DNA of 64,000 nucleotides, taken from positions 6,868 to 70,867 of the forward strand of contig JADFZJ010000010.1 of assembly GCA_015232555.1 (NCBI GenBank), written 5' to 3'. The stretch is from Desulfamplus sp. Its GTDB lineage: Bacteria; Desulfobacterota; Desulfobacteria; Desulfobacterales; Desulfobacteraceae. Of the stretch, positions 36,476 through 46,053 are shown one piece after another (positions within the stretch are counted from its first letter, which is position 1; every line of letters begins with the position of its first letter). A model generated the notes under the pieces. That model ran no database searches. It worked only from the letters and a program-made list of their open reading frames with translations, and was not told the origin of the DNA. The position numbers and the translations under genes are program-made.

Positions 36476-37933
36476 ATGAATGAAACATTTGATTTTTTAA
36501 ATTCTTTAAGATGGCAGGATTGTGTTGATATCCTCATAAACAGCTATATCCTTTTTAGGCTCTATGTTCTCTTCAGAGGTTCAAGGCTTATCCGCATCGT
36601 TCCTGTTGTATCTCTTCTTTGGGTGCTCAACATCATGGCTCTTTATATGGGTCTTGTGGTTACAACATGGGCAATTCAAGGAATTATCACCGCTGCTGCC
36701 ATTATTCTGATTATTGTTTTCAGGGATGAAATCTCAACAGTTTTTCAAGCTAAAAATCTCCGGTCATTTGTATGGGGATTTCCCGGTACAAAACTCTCAA
36801 CACCAGTTGAGATTATTACTATTAGTGCTTTTGAGCTTGGCAAAAGAAAAGTTGGTGCTCTGCTTGTTCTTCCCGGAAAGCAGAGCCTTGACGAGATTGT
36901 GCAGGGTGGTATTTTCTGGGATGGTGTTATCTCAGAGCAGATGATATACACGATTTTCTGGGATAAAAACCCTGTCCATGATGGTGCAGCTATTATAAAT
37001 GGGGATCGCATTACCGATGTTTCTGTGCTTCTGCCGCTCTCAAAACGGACAGACCTTCCCTCTCGATACGGTACGCGTCACAGAGCTGCTATCGGACTTT
37101 GCGAAGTCTCTGACGCACTTGTTATTGCAGTATCTGAAGAGAGGGGACATGTAACAATAGTTAAAAACGCTGATATTAAACATGTAAAAAAAGCTGAAGA
37201 GCTTCAAGAGATACTAAGTATTCATACAGGTGCTGTAAAGAGAGAAAAAGGCGTTACTAAATGGAAGGAAATTTCTGAGTTTTCAATTGCTGCAATTGCC
37301 TGTTTTGTATTGATTACGGGTGTCTGGTTTGGTCTTTCCCGAGGCAAGGAGACATTAAAAACCATAAATGTTCCTGTAGAATATACAGATATAAAACCGG
37401 GCTTTGACATTATTGAGGCTTCGACCAACACCGTTGATCTCCATTTAAGCGGTTCAATGCCTCTTTTAAAATCATTGAAGCCTGAAAATGTGAAGGTTCT
37501 GCTTAAACTTGGAAGCTCTCATGCAGGGCACAACTCTGTGAACATATCTCTTGATAATATAATCCTCCCGCCTGGAGTCAATTTGAAAAAAGTTGAACCA
37601 AAAACAGTAGAGATTGTTATGGCTGGCAAGATTGAAAGAAATATTCCTGTTCAAGTTGACTGGTCAGGCAAACTTGCAGATAATCTGATTCTTGAATCTG
37701 TAAACATTACCCCTGTCACCGTTAAAGTTATTGGAGTGAGTCCTGGCATTGAAACAGTTGCTACTATTTACACTGAAAAGGTGCCTCTTGACAATATTAC
37801 ATCAATCGGATCAGGTACAATTCAGGCTGGTATTGTGATGTTTCCCTCATCTCTTAAAACAGACGGATCAATAAAAACTGTAACCATAAATTATACAGTT
37901 AGAGAGAGAAATCTCGGAGATATATTTGAATAG
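36476..37933 (+). CDS. cdaA: Membrane diadenylate cyclase fused to YbbR domains (CdaA-CdaR fusion)
   Basis: 485 residues. N-terminal transmembrane helices (about 20-85), then the DisA_N/DAC domain with DGA (169-171, VHDGAAIINGDR) and RHR (201-203, RYGTRHRAAIG), the catalytic signatures for making c-di-AMP from two ATP. A further transmembrane helix (about 268-287) precedes an extracytoplasmic region (290-485) with YbbR-like repeats (NVPVEYTDIKPGF, PKTVEIVMAGKIERNIPV). In Firmicutes cdaA and its regulator cdaR (YbbR) are adjacent separate genes; here they are one polypeptide. Likely roles are envelope or osmotic homeostasis. Confidence 0.88.
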   Translation: MNETFDFLNSLRWQDCVDILINSYILFRLYVLFRGSRLIRIVPVVSLLWVLNIMALYMGLVVTTWAIQGIITAAAIILIIVFRDEISTVFQAKNLRSFVWGFPGTKLSTPVEIITISAFELGKRKVGALLVLPGKQSLDEIVQGGIFWDGVISEQMIYTIFWDKNPVHDGAAIINGDRITDVSVLLPLSKRTDLPSRYGTRHRAAIGLCEVSDALVIAVSEERGHVTIVKNADIKHVKKAEELQEILSIHTGAVKREKGVTKWKEISEFSIAAIACFVLITGVWFGLSRGKETLKTINVPVEYTDIKPGFDIIEASTNTVDLHLSGSMPLLKSLKPENVKVLLKLGSSHAGHNSVNISLDNIILPPGVNLKKVEPKTVEIVMAGKIERNIPVQVDWSGKLADNLILESVNITPVTVKVIGVSPGIETVATIYTEKVPLDNITSIGSGTIQAGIVMFPSSLKTDGSIKTVTINYTVRERNLGDIFE

Positions 37934-37944
37934 AATGTCATAAT

Positions 37945-37980
37945 GAACTACCCTGCAGCAGGCTATGGGGAATAAAACTG
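37945..37980. repeat. Degenerate GC-rich palindromic repeat, family member 2
   Basis: AACTACCCTGCAGCAGGCTA followed by TGGGGAATAAAAC, between the convergent cdaA and bcsC-like genes. Matches the reverse complement of the copy at 60475-60506 at most positions. It could double as a terminator hairpin. Confidence 0.6.
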
Positions 37981-38025
37981 CAAAGATTGAGAAATTATGT
38001 AGCAGATTATTATTTAGGTGCAGAA

Positions 38026-39771
38026 CTATTTTAAAAACATATCTCTTGCATTAAAAGAGTATTTGATTGCCGCCCCTAAATACCATTCAAAATCTTCTGA
38101 CGCACCATTCATTGACAAAAAGCTGCCAGCAGATAGATGCTCTGTGATAATTTTCCAGCCCTCTAATTTCATTGAGCCAGCGACTCCGACTGAACTGTCT
38201 CCTGAGTATATTCCCTGTAGCTCATAAAGTGCTTTTTCTGTAAATCCATCTACAATTTCATAATGAATCGGATACTTTGGGGCATCTGCGTTATCTTCTG
38301 CCATTAAACCAACTGAAAATTGGGCATCTATCCAATAATCTCTGCACGATGCTGTTTTATATCGAAAAAGAGGTCCCGCTGTGAGCATGAAGTCAGGGCT
38401 ATAATAACCACCATGACCGTATGTGTAAAAATTGCTGTTGTGTTCAAAGTGAATCCATGTTGCATAGACTCCAAATGTAATTTGATCTCCATTTTGCCTT
38501 ACAATAGTTTTACCAGTAGCCGCATTAATCTGCCACCCGCTGTTCTGCATGACATTCACGCCCCTATACGCATCAAATACTCCATTTAATGATAACCAGT
38601 TATTCTCTCCAAACGAGATATTTTTGCCTAAGCTGATGCCGTTTTTTACAACACGTCCCCACGATTTATCGCTATATGAGTTGGTATAGTCGTTTTCTTG
38701 GTTTTTGTATGGTTGATTTCTACTATATGGATCATCAAGACCAACAATTGAGAGAATAGAGTCATTTACACTTGAACGGTGAATCTCTGCCCTCCAACTA
38801 TTTTTCTGATCTATTGCAACTGAAAAAACAGGTGTTGGCTCAACTGCACCGCCAGCAGGTGAAATTCCCATAACTACTTCAAGATCAAACGGAACTATAT
38901 TAAAATCAAATGAGAGCGTATCAAAATCAAGCGGGATATCTATTTGATCAGTTCTCATTTTAATAGAAGCCTCATGGACAATAAGGTTATTATTCTTCGA
39001 AGCGTTACGAGGTTGCTGACCATTGAGATTTCTGTAAAAACTGCCTGTGGTATTAATATAGCTGTTATCCGCACTATCATTATTGGAGTTTACGCCATTT
39101 GAAAGATACCTTGATTTCAAGAGCAAATCAAAATCTGTTAATAAAATGTTGTTGTATTGCATGACATTAGGGATGTTGAAACTTGCTGAAAATCCACTCT
39201 CATCAACTCTTGATGTGCCGTCATCGCCGTTTTTGTGGCGGTGATAAATAGTGTTATCATATCCGTAAGATGTAGCGTATCTGCCTTTTTTTGCTTTAGA
39301 TGTGGTTATGTCTGAAAGTTTAGAGCAGATCATCTGCTTTAATTCTAACATCTTAACAATTTCAGGTAATTGACTAATTTTAGATGAGATTTTTATACTT
39401 TTATGTTTTTCATACTTTTTAATAAAATCATTGATAAGCTCATAAGCTGTCTCATATTTTTCCTGCTGATATAATGTGTAGCCAAGCCCTAACGTAAGGT
39501 TCAGAATCTCTTTTGACTCTGTAGTGCTATTATCAGCTAATGTTATTTGTTTTTCAATTTCCATATCAATCAGCAATCGAAACTGACGTTCTGCTTCGTT
39601 TAGATTTCTTTTATTGTACGCGTTCCATGCTGTTCCAGCGTGAATCTGCTCTTCCTGCCTAATTTCAGCAGCATCAGCTTTGATAACTAAAGATGGAATT
39701 ACAAATAGTTCAGGAATAGAGATAGTAGATATAATCGACAAGAAAAATAATACATATATTATATTATTCAT
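38026..39771 (-). CDS. bcsC: BcsC-like cellulose export porin (short form: TPR plus outer-membrane barrel)
   Basis: 581 residues, about half of E. coli BcsC (1157), because the TPR superhelix is reduced to 2-3 repeats (about 40-140, AWNAYNKRNLNEAERQFRLL). Signal peptide at the N-terminus. The C-terminal BcsC barrel domain (about 165-581) includes GHGGYYSPDFMLTAGPLFRY, a family hallmark, and ends in an aromatic-rich strand. It forms the outer-membrane channel for cellulose. It is the last gene of the cellulose operon, 94 nt after bcsZ. The short periplasmic part may reflect a lineage-specific secreton or an unlinked partner TPR protein. Confidence 0.8.
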   Translation of the reverse strand: MNNIIYVLFFLSIISTISIPELFVIPSLVIKADAAEIRQEEQIHAGTAWNAYNKRNLNEAERQFRLLIDMEIEKQITLADNSTTESKEILNLTLGLGYTLYQQEKYETAYELINDFIKKYEKHKSIKISSKISQLPEIVKMLELKQMICSKLSDITTSKAKKGRYATSYGYDNTIYHRHKNGDDGTSRVDESGFSASFNIPNVMQYNNILLTDFDLLLKSRYLSNGVNSNNDSADNSYINTTGSFYRNLNGQQPRNASKNNNLIVHEASIKMRTDQIDIPLDFDTLSFDFNIVPFDLEVVMGISPAGGAVEPTPVFSVAIDQKNSWRAEIHRSSVNDSILSIVGLDDPYSRNQPYKNQENDYTNSYSDKSWGRVVKNGISLGKNISFGENNWLSLNGVFDAYRGVNVMQNSGWQINAATGKTIVRQNGDQITFGVYATWIHFEHNSNFYTYGHGGYYSPDFMLTAGPLFRYKTASCRDYWIDAQFSVGLMAEDNADAPKYPIHYEIVDGFTEKALYELQGIYSGDSSVGVAGSMKLEGWKIITEHLSAGSFLSMNGASEDFEWYLGAAIKYSFNARDMFLK

Positions 39772-39865
39772 ATAAAAGAAATATCCTTACAGAAGCATAA
39801 ATAGCAACATAATATAATGAAAATAGTATGTTATGAGCTTCAGTATTATAAATAGATTCAAAAAG

Positions 39866-41140
39866 TTAAAGCAAATTGGCAAGCAGATATAAAGTGTTGG
39901 AGTAGTAATCATCTTTCTCCTGCTTGATCTTAATTTCAGCTTTTTTCATAAGTGATTCACTGATTGATTTCTCTCCGACCATTGCGGCACACTTTGCAAG
40001 AACAGCATGAAATCCTGCTGATGCCTCTTGAATAGATATCTGCTCATCTAAAAGATCAACTTTAGCTGGAATATATCCAAGTTTGTCACAAAATTTAATA
40101 TATGACGAGAAAATTTCTAAGCTCTTTTTATCATCTGCCATCGCAAGATAGAGCGGAACTCTGATTGCATCATAAGAAAATTCTGCTCCTTTAGATTTAT
40201 CCAAAACAAAACTGCCTTTCTCATCAATATTCAGCCAATCTGGAGGAAGGGTCATCTTTCCAGCTAAAGATTGCTTTAAAATCGTAATACTGCTACTGTA
40301 AAGCTCTTTCCAAAATTTTCTGTTTTCTGCACTGTTCGGGCTATTGCTGTTATTTGAAGTGTGGTCTGCAAATGCGTTAAAAGCTGGAAATATAAAATAG
40401 CTGGTATTTATCCGAATGTTTATGCTTTCAGATTTCTCTTTTTTATCAGCTTTTTCTGATTGATTTGATTTATCAGATTGGCTTGATTTATCTAATTTAT
40501 TAGTAAATCCATAATACCCTGGAAGCAGAACCGTTTTATTATCTTTTTTTATTGTCAAACTCTGTCTAATACGATCAATAGTTGCCTCTGCCCACGATAT
40601 CCAGCTACTATTTTCCCACTTTTCACCTCCAATCAGAAGTGCCCATGCAATTATAATATCACCGTCAGTTGCATTGTTATAATCAATAACTCCCCACTCT
40701 CCATTATCTCTTTTACCCCAGCTCCACGCTGCAAGACCATCTTTTCTGACCATAATGTTGTTTTGTGTCCAGTGGATAATCTTCTCAAAAGTGGCTTTAT
40801 CATTATTGTGCAGTGCAAGCAGAAGCCCATACCCTTGCCCCTCTGAATGGCTGATATTATTTTGAAAATGATCTGTAACCCGCCCATCAGCAGAGATAAA
40901 ATGGCTCTTGTAATAACTCCATGTTCCAGCAGAATCTTCAGCACAAGCAGCACTCAGCTTAAAAATAGTAAAAATAGATTTTGAACAATCAGCAGCGAAA
41001 AAAGGGCTGAAGAGGTTAATAATAAATAAAGTTAAACAGAACATAAGCAGCTTCGCTGCAATTATTCTTGAATTGAAATTCCTGAACAATAAAATAAAAA
41101 TATTAATCCTATTAAGATTAATCCTGTTAACCATTATCAA
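39866..41140 (-). CDS. bcsZ: Endo-1,4-beta-glucanase BcsZ (GH8)
   Basis: 424 residues. Hydrophobic export segment at about 28-50. The GH8 catalytic domain carries SEGQGYGLLLALHNND with the catalytic Glu, and YNNATDGDIIIAWALL with the catalytic Asp; AAWSWGKRDNGEWGVIDYNN is typical of BcsZ. It trims periplasmic cellulose during export. A Lys/Ser-rich 18-bp x4 tandem repeat interrupts the domain near DKSSQSDKSNQSEKADKK. The first residues are encoded by a 15-bp x2 duplication (41102-41131) and dispersed repeat copy B, so the true start may be a later Met such as the one before FCLTLF. It overlaps bcsB by 14 nt. Confidence 0.9.
   Translation of the reverse strand: MIMVNRINLNRINIFILLFRNFNSRIIAAKLLMFCLTLFIINLFSPFFAADCSKSIFTIFKLSAACAEDSAGTWSYYKSHFISADGRVTDHFQNNISHSEGQGYGLLLALHNNDKATFEKIIHWTQNNIMVRKDGLAAWSWGKRDNGEWGVIDYNNATDGDIIIAWALLIGGEKWENSSWISWAEATIDRIRQSLTIKKDNKTVLLPGYYGFTNKLDKSSQSDKSNQSEKADKKEKSESINIRINTSYFIFPAFNAFADHTSNNSNSPNSAENRKFWKELYSSSITILKQSLAGKMTLPPDWLNIDEKGSFVLDKSKGAEFSYDAIRVPLYLAMADDKKSLEIFSSYIKFCDKLGYIPAKVDLLDEQISIQEASAGFHAVLAKCAAMVGEKSISESLMKKAEIKIKQEKDDYYSNTLYLLANLL
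40421..40492 (-). repeat. In-frame 18-bp x4 tandem repeat inside bcsZ
   Basis: Units at 40421, 40439, 40457 and 40475, encoding hexapeptides DKSSQS, DKSNQS, EKADKK and EKSESI. They lie in a loop of the GH8 barrel. Confidence 0.85.
41043..41090. repeat. 48-nt dispersed repeat, copy B
   Basis: Begins ATAAGCAGCTTCGCTGCAA and ends ATTGAAATTCCTGAACAAT. Contains the hairpin GCAGC-TTC-GCTGC. It is read on the minus strand as part of the bcsZ N-terminus (FRNFNSRIIAAKLL). Confidence 0.85.
41102..41131 (-). repeat. 15-bp x2 tandem repeat at bcsZ start
   Basis: ATTAATCCTATTAAG and ATTAATCCTGTTAAC in tandem. They encode NRIN-LNRIN near the first residues of the open frame. Confidence 0.7.
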
Positions 41141-43619
41141 ACCTCCTTTTTCGTCTTATTTTAATCATTTGATATAGAACTATAGCAATAAACAGACATG
41201 TCACAAGGATGCCTACAATAAACCAGATAGGATATGTGTTTGCATAATATTCCATAAAAGGCAGGGGAGTAACTCCTCCTAAGTAATAACTTGCACCGAT
41301 TTTAAGCGAAGTCATCTCAAACTCCTTGTCTTCTCTCTGTATAAGGTTGATTAGAGTGATATCTCCACTGCACGTAGCCTGAACGCTCGGTTTCCACAAA
41401 ACTTTGCTAACGTTGCTCATATCGGTTGCATTGCCTGCTGTGAGCATTACCACAGTTCTTTTACGGTCAAATGGCGATTGAAACTGCATTAAAGCAGCTT
41501 TTCCCTCTGTTATCAGAGGCTCAAACCGCGTAACAACAATGTTTGAGTCCACAACTGATATATCTGATATTTGTGAGCCTTTACCGGGAATAAGATTTGA
41601 AAAAAAACCTTTGCCATCAGATGGCTCGTATCCTTTGGGTCTTATCAAATGTGGATAGCTGATTGCACCTGATTTCACATCTGATGAAGATTCTACACCT
41701 GATTTTGAATTTGATTCTACGCTTGATGAAGGTTCTACGCCTGACAAGTATAGATTCAAAGGTGCTGCACTGCTTAGATTGTCAGGTATTGACAAATTTT
41801 CAGAGACTACAATGATATCTTTATCAATCATGTTTTTATCAACATTTGTTCCAATCCGTAGATTGCTGTACCACTCAAGTCCTAACGGCGGAAAACCAAT
41901 TTTCTGACTTGCAATTGCAATCAGATTAAGTGCAGCAACAAATGAGGATTTTTTGCTATCAGGTAGAAACACAACAGTTTCTCTCATGTCAGCCAATCTG
42001 CCAAAAGGAAAGGCATCTGACATAAATGACCTGAGATTTGGCATCTCAATCCATTTATCAACTGACGGCATGGTAAATGTTGAATCCTCAAAAACAGTAA
42101 GCCTTAAATTCCCTGTCTGAATCATGGTGCACTGCTCTGTTATCAGAGGTGTAAGCTGGGGTGAGATTGTCAGCTTGTTGTAGCCTGCACGCATTGAGGA
42201 TAAGAGAAGTCCAACCTTATAATTTCTATATGTGCCTCCATCACTATCCTTGCATGGAATGGCAGCCACAAACTGATCATTCAACTGAACATTGAGCACA
42301 GAATCTTCACGCATGGAAGCTCCATAAGCCATATTCAACGAAAGAACTGCCTGACTGTTTGGAGAAAGGTGGGTATCAGAGGGAAGCCTGAAACTAAACC
42401 CTTTAGGTATCGGACTTATCCCCTCAAATGTGTGCGTTTTAAAGCCAAGATTTGAAAGTTTGAATGTCTTGCCCGGCTCTATCCCGTTTTTAAAGGTGTA
42501 AGCGGGAATCTGCGGAATCTGAATATCTTTTACCTGTGCAAAAGAGCTGTCAGGAAGAGGAAGAGCGATAAGGGAAAACGCCTTTGCTGCAACAAGAACT
42601 TCATCTGGATTTCTGCCTGTTATAACTATAAGAGAGTGGTAAATATCATCTTTTAGCTTAAACAGCATAAGAGACGGACCTTTAATAACTTCTTCTGAGT
42701 TCTGAGCGATACTTGTTGTATTGGTTGTATTGGTTGAAAAATATTCAAGAGCATTGGTTGAACGTAAGAAAGCCTCATCTCCAATAATCACATTATCCAT
42801 ACCAGATAGAACGGCATTAGAAGATGTAAAATTTACCATTCTATAATCATATCTCAAGGCTATTCCAGCAGCAGCTAAACCAACAGCTTTTAAATATTGA
42901 TCGTTTAATGTTAAATTTTTATCTTGATTAGATGCTACATCTTTGCCGTTAATATCTAAGTTGTTAGACTCTGACTTAATAGTATCTTGAAAATCTGGAA
43001 ATATAAGGTTCACAGGAGATGCAAAGGGATTTTTAGGGTCAAATAGAAAATCACTCAACGCTGAAATACGAGAAGGGACAGGCTTTAACGTAAAGTCAAA
43101 GTCAATAAAAGCATCAGATAACTCTACCCATGTCCAAAGCTCTGGAGCAGTTGGGTCTTCGCAGTTAGCCTCTACAGAGTGCTGGGCAACAGAAAAGGTA
43201 AAAGGGTGATATCCAGATGTGAGGAGTTTGCCTGCAATTGCAACTGTAATATCTCCCTGTGGAGAGAGCGGATCAAGAGCAACCTGAGCAAGAGGTTTGC
43301 CTTCTAAAGAAAAAACAAGACGCGATTTATCCTTAATAAGAGAAGATGAGTGGGAGTAAGAAAAGGTCAGAATTGCCTGATTTACCCGCCACCGCTCAGG
43401 AATTGAGAGCTTAAACTCATATTTATCAGTATTGTCTTTTATGCCTTGAAGACGGATATTTTCCACCTGCATTATATCTTTTAGCTGAAGTCTGATGGTT
43501 TGAGAAAAAGAGACTTGAGGTATCGAGAAGAATGCAACTGCAAAAAATAGAAATCGCAACAATCCAATTATTTGAGATTTCAATTTAATAAATTTAATCA
43601 AGTTAATATTACATTTCAT
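41127..43619 (-). CDS. bcsB: Cellulose synthase regulatory/periplasmic subunit BcsB
   Basis: 830 residues. Signal peptide (IIGLLRFLFFAVAFFSIPQV), then alternating carbohydrate-binding and flavodoxin-like domains with typical BcsB phrases (FTFSYSHSSSLIKDKSRLVF, YDYRMVNF, IPCKDSDGGTYRNYKVGL). A C-terminal transmembrane anchor (PIWFIVGILVTCLFIAIVLY) ends in RKRR. It guides the nascent glucan through the periplasm and is required for BcsA activity. It starts on the bcsA stop (TAATG, 1-nt overlap). A Ser/Glu-rich insert (GVEPSSSVESNSK and a partial copy) arises from a 42-bp duplication. Confidence 0.93.
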   Translation of the reverse strand: MKCNINLIKFIKLKSQIIGLLRFLFFAVAFFSIPQVSFSQTIRLQLKDIMQVENIRLQGIKDNTDKYEFKLSIPERWRVNQAILTFSYSHSSSLIKDKSRLVFSLEGKPLAQVALDPLSPQGDITVAIAGKLLTSGYHPFTFSVAQHSVEANCEDPTAPELWTWVELSDAFIDFDFTLKPVPSRISALSDFLFDPKNPFASPVNLIFPDFQDTIKSESNNLDINGKDVASNQDKNLTLNDQYLKAVGLAAAGIALRYDYRMVNFTSSNAVLSGMDNVIIGDEAFLRSTNALEYFSTNTTNTTSIAQNSEEVIKGPSLMLFKLKDDIYHSLIVITGRNPDEVLVAAKAFSLIALPLPDSSFAQVKDIQIPQIPAYTFKNGIEPGKTFKLSNLGFKTHTFEGISPIPKGFSFRLPSDTHLSPNSQAVLSLNMAYGASMREDSVLNVQLNDQFVAAIPCKDSDGGTYRNYKVGLLLSSMRAGYNKLTISPQLTPLITEQCTMIQTGNLRLTVFEDSTFTMPSVDKWIEMPNLRSFMSDAFPFGRLADMRETVVFLPDSKKSSFVAALNLIAIASQKIGFPPLGLEWYSNLRIGTNVDKNMIDKDIIVVSENLSIPDNLSSAAPLNLYLSGVEPSSSVESNSKSGVESSSDVKSGAISYPHLIRPKGYEPSDGKGFFSNLIPGKGSQISDISVVDSNIVVTRFEPLITEGKAALMQFQSPFDRKRTVVMLTAGNATDMSNVSKVLWKPSVQATCSGDITLINLIQREDKEFEMTSLKIGASYYLGGVTPLPFMEYYANTYPIWFIVGILVTCLFIAIVLYQMIKIRRKRRFDNG
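41683..41745 (-). repeat. 42-bp, 1.5-copy tandem repeat inside bcsB
   Basis: GATGAAGATTCTACACCTGA at 41683 recurs as GATGAAGGTTCTACGCCTGA at 41725. Encodes a Ser/Glu/Val-rich insert with GVE(P/S)SS units. Confidence 0.75.
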
Positions 43620-46021
43620 TAGTTTGCCAATCCCTTTTTTACTCTATTTGCGATGATAGACCACACTCCCCGAAAATTAGTGAATGTGCCCAATAATCCT
43701 GTTTTTAGAACGGTAAAAAAACCTGTAAAATAGTCAATTTCTACACGTTTTTGTTTTTGATTTTGGCTGAAAAATTTCCATCTGCTGCTGTCACCATATA
43801 CAAAGTTGATTATGTCCGTTATCTCTTCTCGGCTCTTGCCTGTAAACAGACAGCCAAGAATAATTGTATCTCCTTTGTGTCGGTGCTGCTTAACCTCCAT
43901 TGGAAGTGAGTAGCTGTCTCCATAGCTGTCTTTAGCATTCATTATAATATGTTTTCCGACCATTTCTTCATTTACTATTGATTTTATCCGGGATTCTGAT
44001 ATCGCCTGATTTAAAGAGTTATCAATTTTGATTCCAGCACCTGAAAGAGACAAATCAAATAAAGTGGACGAAACCATACTGTTATTGTTACGCTCTATTG
44101 TAATACCATCTTTTATATTATCGTTATTGTGTATACTATTGCTATAGTGCGTTGTAGCCGCATTTTGAAGATCAAGCACAACCTTTTCATCTGTAGCGTA
44201 TCTGTGCATTTTACGCATCTGATGCTTTTCCCATACAACCCCAAGGCATGATAGAACCATAACAATATTAAAAGTGTTCCAAACCATACAAAGAACAATT
44301 GATTCCCCCGCTCCGGGAATCGTAAGCCATCTGTAACCTCCTGCAATATAGGCGGAAATGGCAAGAAAAAGCATAATATAAAATGGGGTGGCAAGGTGGC
44401 TTAAAAAATCCTTTTCTAAAGATACAGACTTTGGGGTCACTTTAAAGACTGGAGACCTTGGTTTTAAAATGGCTGAGATAATTGCAGGCAGAAGATAGAA
44501 ACTTTGTATTGTTTCATAAAGTTCAGAAAAAAATGGGTGGCGGTATCGTCCAAAAAGATAGTTGGATAGAAGATACGCTCCTGCAAGATGTGGAACGGCA
44601 AAGGCTAAAACCTGTAACAGAGAGGCGTTGTATATTTTAAGACCGAAAAAGAGCAAAATTAGAGGAGAGATAAAGAATACAGCTCTTGCAATGCCAAAGA
44701 ACCAGAAAAAGCTGGAGTTGAAATAGCAGATTTTTTGAAAAACGGTTAACCCTTTCTGAAAAATAGGATTTTTGAGCAGAAAAATCTGAATCATTCCCTG
44801 TGCCCAGCGGCTTCGCTGCACAATAAAATCATCAAAAGTTTCAGGAGTTAATCCAATAATAAGGGGTTTGGCAAGATAGGCACTGTTGTATCCTTTTGCA
44901 TGGAGACCAAGGGCGGTCTCTGCATCTTCTGTTATTGTATCACCCGCAATTCCTCCCACTTCAAGAAGATATTTACGGCGTAAAATTGCAGCAGAACCAC
45001 AGAAAAATGAGGCATTCCAGAAGTCAAGTCCAGGGTGAATTGCTCCATAAAACATCTCGTTTTCACTTGGACTTTTACGGAATGTCTCAAGATTTTTTTC
45101 CACGGGATCAGGATTGATAAAAAAATGTGGGGTCTGCAAAAGAAATAGTTTTGGATCTTCTATAAAAAATCCAACTGTTCTATATAGAAAGTCCCTTGCT
45201 GGAACATGGTCGCAGTCAAGAATTAAAATCAACTCTCCACAACCCTGATCTAAATGTTTATTAATACAGGATATTCTATCAAAGGCATCTTCATCGAATG
45301 TACACTCGCAGCTCATCAGCGATTCATTGAGATTGCCAGCCTTGGCACTGACATTTTTATCCCGAGTTGCGTAATTAATCGAAAGCTCTTTAGCAATCTG
45401 TTTTAGACACCATGCTCGCTCTCTTGCCTTTGAAGCCTTTTCAGTATCAGGATCGTTCAATTTCTGAACAGTCCCGCCATCATCAAGTATATAGACATTT
45501 AATTTGTCTTTAGGATAAAAAAGCTGAGTAGAGGCTATGGCTGTGATTTTCACCATCTCCTCTGGTTCATTGTAGGTGGGAATATAGATGTCTACTGTTG
45601 GCAGCTTATCAATTTTAGAATCCAATTCAAAAGATGGTAACTTTGGAGAGTCTCTTAATATTGGGGACGAATTGACAAACATTCCCATAAAGTAGATTAA
45701 AATTCCGTAAGTCTCTGCAAGATATAGAAGAATAGAAAAGAAAAACTCAACTCCCCCTGTAAAAGTTATGGTTACTGTTGTCCTAAAAAACCAATATCGA
45801 AATGTCAGAAAACCACATACAGCCATTATAAAAAGTCTGCCAATCTGATGATAAGGCGTTAATTTTACAGCTAAATAAGCTGTCATAAAAAGAAAAGCAC
45901 CCATTAACATCTGGTAATTGAGAGATAGAAACGCCGAACCACCACCAAGATAGATTATCAACAATAATATGGTGGTGGTTTGCAGCAGATTCAGATGTGA
46001 GAATGATATTTTTTTGTTCAT
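43619..46021 (-). CDS. bcsA: Cellulose synthase catalytic subunit BcsA with PilZ domain
   Basis: 800 residues. Transmembrane helices flank a GT2 domain with the processive-synthase motifs DDGG (180-183), LDCDHVPARD (DxD, 269-271), TED (364-366) and QRSRWAQGM (402-410). A PilZ domain after the last helices has RKMHR (near residue 604-610) and DLSLSGAGI, the RxxxR and DxSxxG cyclic-di-GMP-binding motifs. It polymerises UDP-glucose into beta-1,4-glucan and extrudes it, gated by cyclic-di-GMP. Two unusual inserts are visible. A Cys-rich stretch lies before the DxD motif (about residues 238-261, four Cys). An Asn-rich insert sits between the two PilZ motifs. Confidence 0.95.
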   Translation of the reverse strand: MNKKISFSHLNLLQTTTILLLIIYLGGGSAFLSLNYQMLMGAFLFMTAYLAVKLTPYHQIGRLFIMAVCGFLTFRYWFFRTTVTITFTGGVEFFFSILLYLAETYGILIYFMGMFVNSSPILRDSPKLPSFELDSKIDKLPTVDIYIPTYNEPEEMVKITAIASTQLFYPKDKLNVYILDDGGTVQKLNDPDTEKASKARERAWCLKQIAKELSINYATRDKNVSAKAGNLNESLMSCECTFDEDAFDRISCINKHLDQGCGELILILDCDHVPARDFLYRTVGFFIEDPKLFLLQTPHFFINPDPVEKNLETFRKSPSENEMFYGAIHPGLDFWNASFFCGSAAILRRKYLLEVGGIAGDTITEDAETALGLHAKGYNSAYLAKPLIIGLTPETFDDFIVQRSRWAQGMIQIFLLKNPIFQKGLTVFQKICYFNSSFFWFFGIARAVFFISPLILLFFGLKIYNASLLQVLAFAVPHLAGAYLLSNYLFGRYRHPFFSELYETIQSFYLLPAIISAILKPRSPVFKVTPKSVSLEKDFLSHLATPFYIMLFLAISAYIAGGYRWLTIPGAGESIVLCMVWNTFNIVMVLSCLGVVWEKHQMRKMHRYATDEKVVLDLQNAATTHYSNSIHNNDNIKDGITIERNNNSMVSSTLFDLSLSGAGIKIDNSLNQAISESRIKSIVNEEMVGKHIIMNAKDSYGDSYSLPMEVKQHRHKGDTIILGCLFTGKSREEITDIINFVYGDSSRWKFFSQNQKQKRVEIDYFTGFFTVLKTGLLGTFTNFRGVWSIIANRVKKGLAN

Positions 46022-46053
46022 AATTTGTATGTTCTTTTATTCAATAAGTCATG

